In this document: positions 33,792-44,957 of the stretch, piece by piece
How the letters are laid out: every line of letters begins with the position of its first letter
Position numbering within the stretch: the stretch's first letter is position 1
Origin: Curvularia sp. ZM96
Lineage: Eukaryota; Ascomycota; Dothideomycetes; Pleosporales; Pleosporaceae
DNA: 64,000 nt
NCBI GenBank assembly: GCA_022457065.1
Contig: JAJGBQ010000006.1
Location: 992,001 to 1,056,000 of the forward strand
Reading direction: 5' to 3'
Notes under the pieces: generated by a model
Database searches by the model: none
Seen by the model: the letters and a program-made list of their open reading frames with translations, nothing else
Told to the model about the DNA's origin: nothing
Translations under genes and position numbers: made by a program

Positions 33792-35192
33792 GGTGGGTGG
33801 TGTGCAGTGGTGTGCAGGTGGGTGGAGCCGGTGGAGAGAGAAGCTGCGTGGTCGAGGGCTGCAGGGCTAGTGTCGCATGTGGTGGGCGGCACGCAGGCGA
33901 CGGGCAGACGACGCAGCTGGGGGAGAGCGACGGGGCCGCCGGTCGCTGCTCGTCGGGGGCTCGGTGCTGGTGTTGTTGGACGAGTGGGAGAGGCTGCGGT
34001 GCGGCTGCTGCAGGCGATGGATGGCGGGCGGGCTGTCGAGGGGCCCGTGTGGTGTCGTGGCCGTGGCCGTGGTCGTCGTCGAGGAGCGGAGCGGTGCTCG
34101 CACAGAGGGCAGCGCCTCAGCAGAGCAGGCGTGGGCGACTGGGTGAGGCGGAGATGGCGATGGGCGAGAGGCGATGGCGCGGCGCAATGGGAGAAAAGGA
34201 GTCTTGGTCGACGGAAGGCCGGGAGATGAGGCGTGTTTGCTGCTGTTAGGGGTGCCGGGATGTGAGATGGGATTCACTGCCGCCGGCTGGGGAGCGTGGG
34301 TCGAGGCAGGCGCCCTCTCTCACGCTCGCTCGCTGGCTCGCTGCCGGGGGGGAGGCTCGCGACAGGCGGTCGTGGAGCTGCTGCGGATAGGTATGGATCT
34401 GCTAAGGCTGAGCTATGGGATGCTGGCTGAGGCTGGCGGCGATGGATGGGAGGCGTTGTTCGGGATGGGGAGGTCATGGGCCGTGGAGCCAGCTAGTCAG
34501 TAGTCAGCCATTATTACAGTACGCCGCCGGCCGAGACGGGCAGCCTCGAACCGCTAATTTTATGCGCGACGCCCGCGCGAATCTATTGCCAACAGCAGCC
34601 GTCGCAGCTTACACACGCCGCTTGCAAATCCGTCTTTTGTTGACAGGCCGTATCCTATCCGCCGTCGCCCAAGGCCTGCTGCTGACAGCACAAGCTCTTG
34701 TCCTGGCGCCACCGGCGGCGCGCTTCCCGCCCACAATGCACCTGCACCCAAGAGTTTTTTTCTCGACTGCAGTCTGCCAGCACATGGGCATGATACGTAC
34801 ATCCACGCGTGCTGCGAATTATTTTCCGGCCGATTGCTGACAGTGATGCCTTTTCCTATTCGCGCTGATGCGTAGACGACGCTCGGCGGGGACGCCCAGT
34901 GCCTCACCAGCCCGCGGTATTTTTCGTCATAGCGAGACATGTCATGATGAAACCTGGGCGTGCTGGAGACGCGATGCTGCTCGACGCCCCCGTTGCTTGC
35001 CTACGTACACATACACACACATCCAGCCATGCATATGGGGGGAACTGTTCGCAGCGTGCACGCTCCCTGAACCCCGTATCCGCCCACCTGCAGACAAGCG
35101 CAATCTCGACTCGTCGCTCTGCTGCTTTGAGGTTCTGCCCAACCCCGTAATCAGCCAAGCCCGTCCTTGACGAGCTTCCTCTCGTCATTGTC
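33792..35192. promoter_or_regulatory. Divergent upstream region, samB / CorA-type transporter
   Basis: 1.4 kb separates the two start codons. The samB side (33800-34300) is strongly G-rich on the plus strand, meaning C-rich in the direction of samB transcription, like a long 5' leader. Frames of up to 187 codons occur in it, but several overlap in different frames and are of low complexity, so I do not call a gene. Promoter function is inferred from gene orientation. Confidence 0.45.
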
Positions 35193-37211
35193 ATGTCAGC
35201 CTCTCCCCACGAAACGCGAGTCCAAGACTTCGCCTCCGTCCCTCCCGCTCCGATTGATCCTGAACGCTCTGCCTCGGACTCGGCGGCTCCTCCCCACCTG
35301 ACCCTCGATACCCAGCTCAATGGCGAACAGAGGAGTCGCGGCCGCTCGGCCACCGCTACTACGGCCACAAGCGCCGTCCCGAACCCAGATGGCGTCCTCT
35401 CTCCTGACCGCTTCTCAGTAGACTCGACACTGCGACGCCGCATTACTAGATCCCACACGGTCAAGCACTACCAGTCCCCCACGCGCCAGTACCACCACCA
35501 GGAACCGGGCGCCGAGCCTGGTGTTGACACCAAGAACGAGAGCGAGGCTGCCAACTACCACCACCTGTATGCCCAATGCCAGATCACCGTAGTCGACTTT
35601 TCAGACCAAAAGGTCGTGTGCCATGAGCTCGACAATGAGACGCTCGAGGACTTCTTGAACCATCCCAAGGAGGACTGGGTCACCTGTCGCTGGATCAATG
35701 TCAATGGCCTGAGCTGGGATGTCATCCGCACCCTGGGAAACCACAAGCAGCTGCACCGCCTGGCAATTGAAGACTTGATGAGCACCCAAAGCAGGACAAA
35801 GGTCGACTGGTACTCGGACCAGGCCTTTATGCTCTTGACCCTCTCCAAGCTGGTCCGCACCCCAGTCGACTCGGACTCGGAAAGCGATTCCGACTCAGAC
35901 TCTGACGATGGCGACCGACGTTATGAGGCTTCTCGATCACGATCCCGCTCAAGGCATGCGAGCCACCACCAAAAGAAGAAGAAGAAGGACCGCAAGCCAT
36001 CCTTGTTCAAAAGGGCCAAGCGGATGCTCTTCTCGAGCGATGATGGCGGGAAAAAGACAAAACGGGATGACGTGATGCAGACCTTGGACGGTCTCGAGAA
36101 GCAGCTTGACGGGACGCCTCTTGAGAAATTGAGGACAACCACGCCTCCAGCGACAACGACGATCCGGACCCTCCAGCGTTATCGTGGCGGATACAACCTC
36201 GACCGCATAGTCTTCCTGGAGCAGCATTCCGCGCTCACAGAAAAGCACCTGACTGTCAGCGTCGAGCAGGTCAGCATCTTCCTACTTGCCGACAATTCGG
36301 TCATCTCCTTCTTTGAACACTCGGCCGACGATGTCGAAAGCATGATTTTGAAGCGTCTCCAGACTGAAGACACCATTCTCCGTCGCAGCCAAGACAGCAG
36401 CATGATAGTCCAAGCCATCATTGACGCCATTGTCGACTTGGCCATCCCCGTTGTCGCCGCCTACGAAGACGCCATGGGCGAGCTGGAACTCGACGTCCTC
36501 GAGGAGCCCGAGTTGCACCACAGCCAACTTCTCTACCTCCTTACTTCCGAACTCTCCATCCTCCGCAACACCATCCAGCCCATTGTCTCTCTCATCAACT
36601 CCCTCCGTGACCACAAAGCAGACCCCATGGCGCAGTCCATGCTCACGCACACCAACTCCAACCTCGCCACCCGCAAGACCATGTCCTCCATCAACATCAG
36701 CCCCCTCGCCCACACCTACTTGGGCGACGTCGAGGATCACTGCATCATGATCACCGCCTCGCTCGACCAGATGCGCCGCGCCGCCGACAACCTCATCGAC
36801 CTTATCTTCAACATGATGGGCGCTTACCAAAACGAATCCATGAAGATCCTCACCGCAGTCACTATCTTCTTCCTCCCCCTCACCTTCCTCGTCGGTTATT
36901 TCGGCCAAAACTTTGCGCGCTTCAACGGCGTCCAACACAACTCCGACGCTTTCTTTTGGATCATTGCGGTGCCGGTAATGGCTCTTACCCTCCTCGTGCT
37001 TATGTCCGCACGTATACTGCGCAAGTTTAGGCATTGGAGTGGCAAGTTGAAGCGTAGAGAGGCCAAGAGGAGAGCTGTGAGGAAAGCAAAGGCTGGCGGG
37101 AATGGGATTCTTGGCGATGGAATTGGGTTGAGTGGGAATGCGGGCGACCTTCGTCGGAAGGCAAAGAGGAGGCAGACAATGTATACCAAGGGTAATATTG
37201 GGTCATTTTGA
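35193..37211 (+). CDS. CorA-family divalent cation (Mg2+) transporter
   Basis: An intron-free frame of 672 residues. The N-terminal 220 residues are cytosolic; an S/D-rich acidic run (about 229-244) and a lysine-rich basic segment (about 262-285) follow. The long helical funnel region precedes two C-terminal membrane helices (about 552-572 and 586-608). At the end of the first helix the CorA signature, usually Gly-Met-Asn, reads YFGQNF, so the Met is replaced by Gln. That variant is familiar in fungal CorA-like proteins. The closest functional classes are ALR1/MNR2-type Mg2+ transporters; whether it sits in the plasma or vacuolar membrane cannot be told. The basic C-terminal tail is long. Confidence 0.88.
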   Translation: MSASPHETRVQDFASVPPAPIDPERSASDSAAPPHLTLDTQLNGEQRSRGRSATATTATSAVPNPDGVLSPDRFSVDSTLRRRITRSHTVKHYQSPTRQYHHQEPGAEPGVDTKNESEAANYHHLYAQCQITVVDFSDQKVVCHELDNETLEDFLNHPKEDWVTCRWINVNGLSWDVIRTLGNHKQLHRLAIEDLMSTQSRTKVDWYSDQAFMLLTLSKLVRTPVDSDSESDSDSDSDDGDRRYEASRSRSRSRHASHHQKKKKKDRKPSLFKRAKRMLFSSDDGGKKTKRDDVMQTLDGLEKQLDGTPLEKLRTTTPPATTTIRTLQRYRGGYNLDRIVFLEQHSALTEKHLTVSVEQVSIFLLADNSVISFFEHSADDVESMILKRLQTEDTILRRSQDSSMIVQAIIDAIVDLAIPVVAAYEDAMGELELDVLEEPELHHSQLLYLLTSELSILRNTIQPIVSLINSLRDHKADPMAQSMLTHTNSNLATRKTMSSINISPLAHTYLGDVEDHCIMITASLDQMRRAADNLIDLIFNMMGAYQNESMKILTAVTIFFLPLTFLVGYFGQNFARFNGVQHNSDAFFWIIAVPVMALTLLVLMSARILRKFRHWSGKLKRREAKRRAVRKAKAGGNGILGDGIGLSGNAGDLRRKAKRRQTMYTKGNIGSF

Positions 37212-37733
37212 TCTTGGGAGCAGTGTTTTGGAGATGTCGGAACGCATCTTTTACTTTCTTGCCTTGTCATCAGGGACCTTTTTTTTTCTCTTTTGACATA
37301 CCGTTATATATACACTAGACTAGTTTCTTTCCCCATCATGCTTCTTGCCTCGTTGATACATAGAATACGAAAGAAGATACCCATATATACTCAATGCACA
37401 CTCGAGTAAACCACGGCCTCTCAGAATTCTCAAAGCCCTCATTAAGTTCTTTGCTGTTCTAAGAAAAAAAGGGGGCATCTTCATTTTCTATTTTCATCAC
37501 GAACAAAATAGTCTATAAGTGGCATTAATATCCAGGTCCATGTCAATACTTTCCTTCAGTACCCCTTTTACATTTCCTTTTCCTTTTCCTTCGTTCTTTT
37601 GTTCTTTCTCAATCCCCCTCTCACACCATGACGGCAGGAAATTCGAAAGGAAGGAAAACTATATCTCCCCCCTGTTCACTTGGAAACAGCAAAACCCAAC
37701 AACAACGACGCCCATGCCTATGCATCTAGAATC
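37212..37733. other. Intergenic region between convergent genes
   Basis: 0.5 kb between the CorA-type stop and the GDA1 stop. It is T-rich with repeated TTCCTTTTCC-type pyrimidine tracts near 37560-37620. It should contain both 3' ends. No gene is seen. Confidence 0.5.
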
Positions 37734-39632
37734 TTACTGAACCTGCTTAATCTTACACTGCCAGCCCGAGTTTGGTTCGAGCAACGGAAGACTGTGAGAA
37801 ACGTTAGTTTTTTGTTCATGATATTTCCCCACCATTCATGAAGAAAAGGGAGGGAAAAGAAACTTACCTAGCACCCAAACACCATCCCAGCTCATTACCC
37901 TTGATCTTCTTTGCAATCTTGACTTCGCGGTCAATCGGCATACCGTATCCGCTGTGGAGGAGCTCAAACTGGAAGTTGAGGTCGAGACACCATTCTGGGC
38001 GGCCCTTGAGCTCATCCAGCGCCTTGGGGATCGAGGAAAAGACGTCCCAGCCTTCCTCGCCGCTGCACACCTTGTTGGCTAGGTCCTGAAGCTCCCGGAG
38101 CGTAAAGGCCTCGGGCATGCCGAGCTCCTGCGTCCGGTCGTAGAAGTACGAGAGGAGGTAGACGGCCTCGGTAGCGAACGTCTGCGCAAAAGGCGGTTGG
38201 TGGACGCCGCGGAAGGCACAGGGAGCAATGGCGCACTCGTCGTCCTTGTGCAGCGTCTTCTCAACCAGACCGCGGCATTGGGTTGGCGCGGCCGTCGAGG
38301 GACCAGTCATGTTGACCGTGATCGAGTCGCCCAATGGATGGCCTTTGGGCATGTGAACCTCGAGCTCGCGCGACATGCCAGGAGCAATGCAAGGGTTGAC
38401 AATCGGCTTCTTGAGATATTCCCGGTTGTCCTTGTTCGTCTCGTGGAGTCCAGCAAGAATCGTGCTGTGCAGGTTGTTGCGTGCCTCCATCAATCCATAG
38501 CCAAGGTACGAGTGCTGGTATAGATCAAAGTTGCGGTTACCAAAGCTGAGTGCATACTTGTGGTCGCCTTCAGCAAGCTTCATCGGAAGTCCGCCACGGG
38601 GAGTGTCGGGGAAGGTAGGCTCAAAGATGATCTGGGTGGAACCACCACCGAGGTCGAGGACGGCAGCCGTGGGGTTCTTGTCGGGGCCTCCAATCTTGCC
38701 AAGAAGGTAGTTGACGGTGATCCACGCATACACGCCTTCCATCTCGCCAGGCATGACCTCGACACCGCCCTTCATCTCGCCAGGCACGTCCTCGACACCG
38801 CCCTTGTCTTGCGCAACAACTGGGAAGGGGAAGTCGTTTTCCAAATGGCGACGCACAGCAACCAGAATATCATTGCTCTTCTGCTTTCCGAGCTTGCGGA
38901 GACCGGCCGTTGCCTTTACTGCAACAGGAGTGCAAGATTGATATTCCTTGGGTACGTTCTTGAGAGCAACGTCCATGAGGACATCCAGACTCCTCGCAGC
39001 AGCCTCTGCATCATCCGCATAGGCCGAAAGACCAGAGCCTCCCTCCCTCTTGGGTGTCATTTCGAAAAACTCCTTCTCGAGCTCGGGGCTGGGGCCGCAG
39101 TTGTTGAACTTGTAGACGTGGATACGCGAGCCAGTGCTGCCGGCGTCGATCATGAGGGCATACTGGATTAGGGGCTTGTCCTTTGAGTAGGACTTGGTAC
39201 ACTCGGCCTTGACATCGCCGGCTGCTGTGTTGCCTCCGGCGTGTGATACACCTGCAAATGTCAGTTTGTGCCTACAGAGTGACCGGCCGTGTACATACCG
39301 CCTGGTCGTGGAATGCGGTCGCTGGGTGCAATCATGTACAGCACAAGCAGTACAAAGGCAATGACGCCACCTGCCTTGAGGTAGCGCAGCCGCTGCCCTT
39401 GATTCATGACGGCGCTGCCCTTGTGTTCGTTCATGAATGCGTCCGAGTACGTTGACCGATGGCGCGAGTGTCTGGCGGCTTTCACGTGAGGGTCGTCTTC
39501 GTCAGCGCCGGGGTTGGAGTCCAAGGTGCGAGGCAGAGAAACAGAGACTCGGCGGCGGGGGCCTGAAAAACTAAAGTAGGACCAGATGCCGGGGCGTCGT
39601 TGGCTTCCGGTGACTTCAATGCCGCTGGACAT
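37734..39632 (-). CDS. GDA1: Golgi guanosine diphosphatase (GDA1)
   Basis: GDA1 hydrolyses GDP to GMP in the Golgi lumen, which allows exchange for GDP-mannose and so supports mannosylation. Exons 39632-39299, 39251-37868 and 37791-37734 encode 591 residues. It is a type II membrane protein: a cytosolic tail of about 85 residues, then one hydrophobic anchor (AGGVIAFVLLVLYMIA), then the luminal domain. Apyrase conserved regions are visible in order: DAGSTGSR, KATAGLR, EGVYAWITVNYL and DLGGGSTQI. The third exon restores the family ending SLPLLEPNSGWQCKIKQVQ. A 33-bp tandem duplication between the second and third regions adds 11 residues. An ATG 35 codons upstream is in frame, but its peptide looks like leader sequence. 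Confidence 0.93.
38738..38803 (-). repeat. 33-bp in-frame tandem duplication inside GDA1
   Basis: Two adjacent 33-bp units (38738-38770 and 38771-38803) differ at about three positions. They encode GGVEDVPGEMK and GGVEVMPGEME side by side, just before the EGVYAW apyrase motif. The repeat keeps the frame. Confidence 0.85.
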
Positions 39633-40391
39633 GGGATAGGGAGACGACGGTAGAAAAGGGTCTTGTAGGTCAGGGCGCTCGCATTCAGGTACGCAACACT
39701 CCCGGTATGGTTTAGTGCGGTGTGGCGACGAAGACACGTAAACACATCAACGAAGCGGGCGTGCAACAAGAGTTGTCCGTCCACGAAAATAACAGGAGAG
39801 GAAGTGTAATTGAGTGTGGGTGTAGTTACGCAATGCCATTGCATTCGTCTTCTCGTGCCTGGCCAGTCAGGTCCCTGCAGCTTGGCGTCGACTTTTGGAA
39901 CCTATCCTGGCGGTCTGACCTTCTATCGGCGCCGAGATCGTACGCCGATGCTATACATAGTATGATAGATGTAGACTTGAACTTTGTGACGATTGTGGCA
40001 TAGTTCGGCATGCGAAGAGCCAGACAATCCGAATCTAGAGGACTGTAGTAGCAAAGATTCAAGTGGCTCTCTCATTCCATTCTTCGCTATCCAGTTCATC
40101 AATGGCTGCTCTGTTCCACCCAGCACCCTCTCCTCTCCCGCCAAAGTATGCCTTAGTTTGTTAAAGTAACCCCGGCTAGATTTCGCGTGCGTGCAAATCC
40201 ATCGTCGGTACTGGAACCCAATGTCGACATGTGCCACGCGGGATATCCGGCGTCAAGCACCCCAGATTTCAACCGTTCGTCTTATGTGGACGCAGGATCT
40301 TGTAGATAGTGAGTCAAGGGTGCTCTCAGCATGCCGGTGCCCATCGCGCGATGCTTTGTGCTATCGTGGATTTCTTTTGCACCAACGTCGT
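39633..40391. other. Promoter-side region of GDA1
   Basis: 0.76 kb between the GDA1 start and the stop codon of the EF-hand-like gene. It should hold the GDA1 promoter and the downstream 3' UTR. No convincing frame is seen. Confidence 0.45.
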
Positions 40392-41123
40392 TCATCCAAA
40401 CGACAACCCAGCCCTCTTCATCACGCTTTCAAAATCCTCAAGACTAACACCACCGACATCTTTGCCCTGGCCCTTGACCCCGCCGTTCGCCTCAAGAATC
40501 ATATCCCTGAGAACGTCATCTGGCACGTCCTCTCGCAACTCCTTTGCAACCCTTCGAAGATGTCCTAGCGTGATAGGCCCCGCACCGCCGTGTGTGAACA
40601 GCCGATATGCTTCCCTGACCTCTTCTGCATTGCTCTCCTCTCTGTATTCTTCATCGTCGTCGTTGTCGTCGTCATCTGACCCTTGGTTCTTGGAGTGTAT
40701 TGCGATTGCAGCGTACGAGAGGAAGGGAACGAAAGCAACGAAACCAGTGTTCAGCGGGTCAATCGTGGAAAGGATAGAAGATATCTCCGATTTTTCAGGT
40801 GCGAGGTTCAGGGAGCTTCATCGTCGTTAGTAGTGCGCGTCGCTCTGGGCGCATTCAAGTACCACCTACATCAGGCACCTCCGTACGTCGCCTCTCCTTA
40901 GCACACCTTCCTTTGAATCTTCATGATCAGGATGTGCGACTGCAAAGAGGCCGAAAGCCTCGCGTATCTCAGCTTCTTGCTCTGCCGTCAGACCATGTTC
41001 TTTGGCGAGCTTGGATGCGCGTTTGACAGGCGCCTTCGGCGGCGGTCCACGACGCTTTGCCGGCTATAGATTGGTCAGTATGTAAGTACTATATCCAGAG
41101 ACAGTTGGGAGTAAACCCACCAT
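40392..41123 (-). CDS. EF-hand-like (centrin/calmodulin-type) protein
   Basis: Three exons (41123-41121, 41063-40870, 40815-40392) give 206 residues. Exon 1 is only the ATG; the following 57-bp intron starts GTGGGT and ends TATAG, and the spliced protein begins MPAKRRGPPPKAPVKRASK. The second intron (54 bp) has donor GTAGGT and a CTAAC branch just before AAG. Four EF-hand-sized helix-loop-helix units follow: EAFGLFAVAHPDHEDSKEGV, then STIDPLNTGFVAFVPFL, then, after an acidic linker, REAYRLFTHGGAGPITLGHL and GQGKDVGGVSLEDFESVM. Loop residues deviate from the Ca2+-binding consensus in all but possibly the second, so the fold is recognisable but strong calcium binding is doubtful. The exact role is unknown. 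Confidence 0.78.
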
Positions 41124-43204
41124 TTTGCACTGATGATTAGAAGAAACTCGTCGCATAGGCGGTTCATGAGCCCTGTCGCATCGATGACGCGACTGCACGG
41201 ACCAGTGCCGAACGGGCACGGATCCTGACTAACCTGCAAAAATCCTCGCTTCCAGCCACTTGTTCTCGTTCTGGTACCCACATCTGCTTGTCCATTTAAA
41301 ACTCTAACCTTCGTTTCTCCTTCCCATGCACACAGTCTTTCTGTTCTGCCGTCGGAGGCATGCTCACCCATTCTCTCGTCGTTGTATCGCTCACGATCAC
41401 ATACGCCGAGTATACTTTTGATCTTTCCATTTACCAAGGACCTACCTCTGACCAGTGAACCGACTCGCTTCATTCCGTTGACGCGTCACCATACCGCGTC
41501 CTGGATGTATGGTCTAACGACCAGTGGGTTTTATGCCCACCAGGTGTAGCATCAGTTCCTGGACTGGCCCCCAGGTGCCTGATGTAAACCTAGACAACTC
41601 AACCCCAGACTGTTAGGCGAAGCCTTCTGTTGTCCACGGGAGAGTGTCAAAGTCGGGAGACATCCCGCAAAGGGTCTGGAGCGACTGTACCTGTTTGGCA
41701 ACTTCGGCAGCATGCCATGGATCGAGATTCCCACACTGGATCTTCAGGACTAGAAGACCTGGGTGGATATACCGCAGTAATACCAACGTCACCCCGAAGC
41801 TATGCTCGAACAGATGCTACATGTGCCCCATATTTCACCCAAAAGGTACCCAAGATTCCGGAGTCCAGGACGAGCCAGAGATACTTACTACACGCACTTG
41901 GTCAAGCGCTGCTTGATCAGCCAGGCCTTGAACGGAGGGCGACCACTTCGTTTCAACATTGCGCTAAACAGGCTGACGAGCTTGTGATAACCGCATGTAT
42001 TGATGCGTCGGTAACTCGGCAACGACTGCTCCAAGAAGCCACCACGTACTTCGCGTTGGTGCTAAAGGAAAAAATAAGAATAAAAGTAAAAGTAAAATAA
42101 AAGTAAAAATAAATACGCAGGGTCGCCAGGAACATCGAAGCAGGGGATTTCCTCCGCCTCCGGGTGAGGCTTCTGACACGAGATGAACCCAAACTCGAGG
42201 AAGAAGCCAACTGATATGAAGCCGCCTTCGGGAGGCTTTAGACAGGCCGTATGGCCCTTGGCACGTTTTGCTCCGAGCGTACTTGATTGGACCAAAGGAA
42301 TCGCCGCGACCTTCTGGAAGCACTGGTTCCTCACGCCTGCAGCAGCATCCTTCGGCCCTAGGTCGTAGATGACGAGCTGCGGTGAACGATCATAAGTCTT
42401 GGCTTGCGACCAAGCTGATCTAACAACTGTTGATTACTCAACTGTTAACACCACGGTGGCACTTGTGTCTCTATGGAGTCGGGGAAGGCGATACGATGTG
42501 TGCAGAGGGAACTTGCCTATTAGGCTGGAGAACCCGACTCCACATTGGTAACAATTTCTCCAGCGTCAACCAGTCTCTGGACGGTGCGCACTACTCTGAC
42601 TCTCGGCTCTTGCCGAGTCAACAAACCAGGCTTTAAATTGACTTGTCAATTCGAAGTCGGTGGATTACAAAGCTTTAGATTGACTTGTCAATCCGAAGTC
42701 GGTGGGCTTACGAGGGATTTGTCCTCATCTCAGGTGCCTTGCAATACTCATTGAGTGTTTCAAAGTCCATGAGTGAGACATGCTTGATTTGACTTTGTCA
42801 TTTCATTCCGCTTCCAAATTATGCTAGAGCTTGCCAACTCGTTATCCTTCCGTTGGCAAGTGTGGACAGGGAAGCAAGAGTGACACCAGTTCGTTGTCTT
42901 ATATCTGGATGACGGGCCTTCGATTCGCGATGCGTCAAGCCGATCAATTGGCTTGATGTCTAGGATCAGGCAAACATATTTTCGTTCGCGTCCTCGTTCT
43001 TCTAGATTGACTAAGGACGGTGGCTGACTTTATTCAGTTTGCCCCGTCCTTGTCTCTTGTGCTAACTTTGATGCAGAATCCGAATGTTGCAAGTACAGTA
43101 TCAATCACCAACGCTTCTGCTTCATGAAGATAAAGCAATATTTCAATACAATTATTTCCAATACCCTTCTCCATTCTGCGTGATGTGCTTGCTATTGCCC
43201 TTTC
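41124..43204. other. Gene-free stretch between EF-hand-like and P450 genes
   Basis: 2.1 kb. It contains an A-rich simple tract (42060-42113, AAAAGTAAAAGT type), a small hairpin-like AAGCCGCCTTCGGGAGGCTT near 42219-42239 and a 42-bp tandem duplication (described separately). Frames at 41630-42370 on both strands have no recognisable domain. It may include remnants of an old mobile element, but no diagnostic motif is visible. Confidence 0.4.
42630..42713. repeat. 42-bp tandem duplication
   Basis: Two adjacent 42-bp units, 42630-42671 and 42672-42713, share the core TTGACTTGTCAAT(T/C)CGAAGTCGGTGG with a few mismatches. Each copy contains the near-palindrome TTGACTTGTCAA. It is noncoding. Confidence 0.8.
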
Positions 43205-44957
43205 CTAGATCAAACTCTCCATTGTCTGTGCGTCGCTCTCTCCCCACGGGTACAGTTGCTCAACTTTCTCAATCAACGCACGGCATTTCTCGTTTCTTGG
43301 TTTGATGCTGAGACGATACGGCACAGGGTGACTCACCAAACCAGGCTCAAACTCGACCCTCGGCTCTACAGTCTTCCCGTTCTCGACCAGCTTCTCAATA
43401 TTGAAGACAGCAAGCGATTGTGCAATGGTTGTGAATAGCGCGTTGTCGGCAATGTAGCGACCAGGGCAGACACGCCGACCGAAACCAAACGTCCAATTAC
43501 GGGGGTCGGGTTCGGCAGCATGCGTTGGAGTCTCTATAAAGCGCTCAGGCCGAAAGACCATCGGGTCTGGATATACTGCGGGATCATGAGTAAACCACCT
43601 ATGGTATGTTAGGCACGACGCGAGGACTAGGCTGAGGCAAGAGATGGGAGACGTACCAGATGTTCGTCATAACGAGTGCCCCTTTTGGAATCCTGTATCC
43701 ATTTATGCTATCGTCCTCCATAGCACAATGAGGCAAGCCCATTGGCGCAACAGGGTGCCAACGGTGGGTCTCTTTGACCATAGCCTCAATATACGGCAAG
43801 CTAGCCTTGTCGCTAGTAAGCGGTAATCGATCGCTACCGATCACGCGATCTAGCTCTTCCTGTGCCTTCTTTTGGGCCTCAGGGAAAATAGCCATGGCTA
43901 GGAAGAAATCCATGAGAGATGATACTGTGGTGTCGGAGCCGCCCAAGTACATGGAGACTGAGGACCATCTATGAACATGTTCCATCTTAGGATCTGTACC
44001 GAGAGATTCGATAGCCTGAGATATGAAAGACATCTTTGCTTTCTTGTTTCGCATCTGTTCTTTGACCCAAACATAAGGCTTCTCAGCGCTACGTTCGAAG
44101 TTCCTTTTCATCTCTCGGGCTGTAGCTTTGAAGCCGGTGCCTGGGCACCAGTCAGGTAGGTAGCGTACTTGGCTAACGTCAACACTAGGCAGATGGTCAT
44201 GTCGAATGCGTGTAACTTACAGAATGGCAGTACATCAACAGACCACTTTCCTGGCATAGCTGCGATCCCGACTTCCTTCATCGTCTTGTCGGCCAGATCA
44301 ACTAGCGGATCCGGGCCTCGTGCGTTGGGCGTGTATCCGTAGGTGATTCTCAATATCACGGCACCGGCCTCTTTCTTTATATGGTAAAACAGATCCTCGG
44401 GACTCTCTAAAACATTCATCAGAAAGTGTGCTGCTTCTTCATTTTGTACGCGGTCGAATGCTTCGATAGCCATAGTCGATCCACCTATCTTGGCAAGGTT
44501 GCGACGATGCTGTCTAAAGTCCCAACCAGGCTGCAGGAAAGCTAGCATCTTGTTCCAGCCAATCCTGGTTCATATCAGCTTGTGCAAGAGAGCATCAGTT
44601 CGGTTTTGGCTAGACGTACATCTCACCAACAAATACCTGTCTTGGTCTTCCAGCATAGTGTTGTGCGCGGTCTTTCAACAGCTTCAATGCAATGTCTGCA
44701 TCATGCACAATTATGAACGTTTGGTTGAGCACGGAAAGAGAGCTGATGGGACCATATTTATCTTTGTGCTTGAGCCAATGCACCCATTCGCGATCCTCGA
44801 GCTTGGGCATATCCCTGATATTACCTAGAATAGGGATACCCTTGGGGCCCGGGGGAAGCGGCAGTTTGTGCCTTCTCCCAAGCAGGTAATGGAGCAAGGC
44901 ATACAGTACCAAGATGCCAAAAATGGACGCGACATATGGGATGGATGTCAGAAACAT
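43205..44957 (-). CDS. Cytochrome P450 monooxygenase
   Basis: Four exons (44957-44620, 44564-44221, 44167-43657, 43598-43205) encode 528 residues, a normal fungal microsomal P450 length. An N-terminal membrane anchor is followed by the proline-rich hinge LPLPPGPKGIPILG. The oxygen-binding I-helix reads GGSDTTVSS, the K-helix ExxR is ETHR, and the haem loop is FGFGRRVCPG with the axial cysteine near residue 441. The second intron must use an AAG acceptor (44168) to give DVLPFLRYLPDWCPG; the more obvious TAG acceptor puts the frame wrong. It resembles the OrdA/CYP64-like group of secondary-metabolism and detoxification P450s, but substrate and family number are not assignable. No neighbouring biosynthetic backbone gene is present. 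Confidence 0.92.

Noticed and set aside
36282..37034. 250-codon minus-strand frame
   Set aside because: Antisense shadow of the CorA-type gene; the plus strand has the conserved membrane helices and motif.
40309..40830. 173-codon plus-strand frame
   Set aside because: S/L-rich antisense of the EF-hand-like gene, whose minus-strand spliced model is far more coherent.
41630..42370. Frames on both strands between the EF-hand-like and P450 genes
   Set aside because: No transposase, reverse transcriptase or other domain; cannot be supported as a gene or mobile element.
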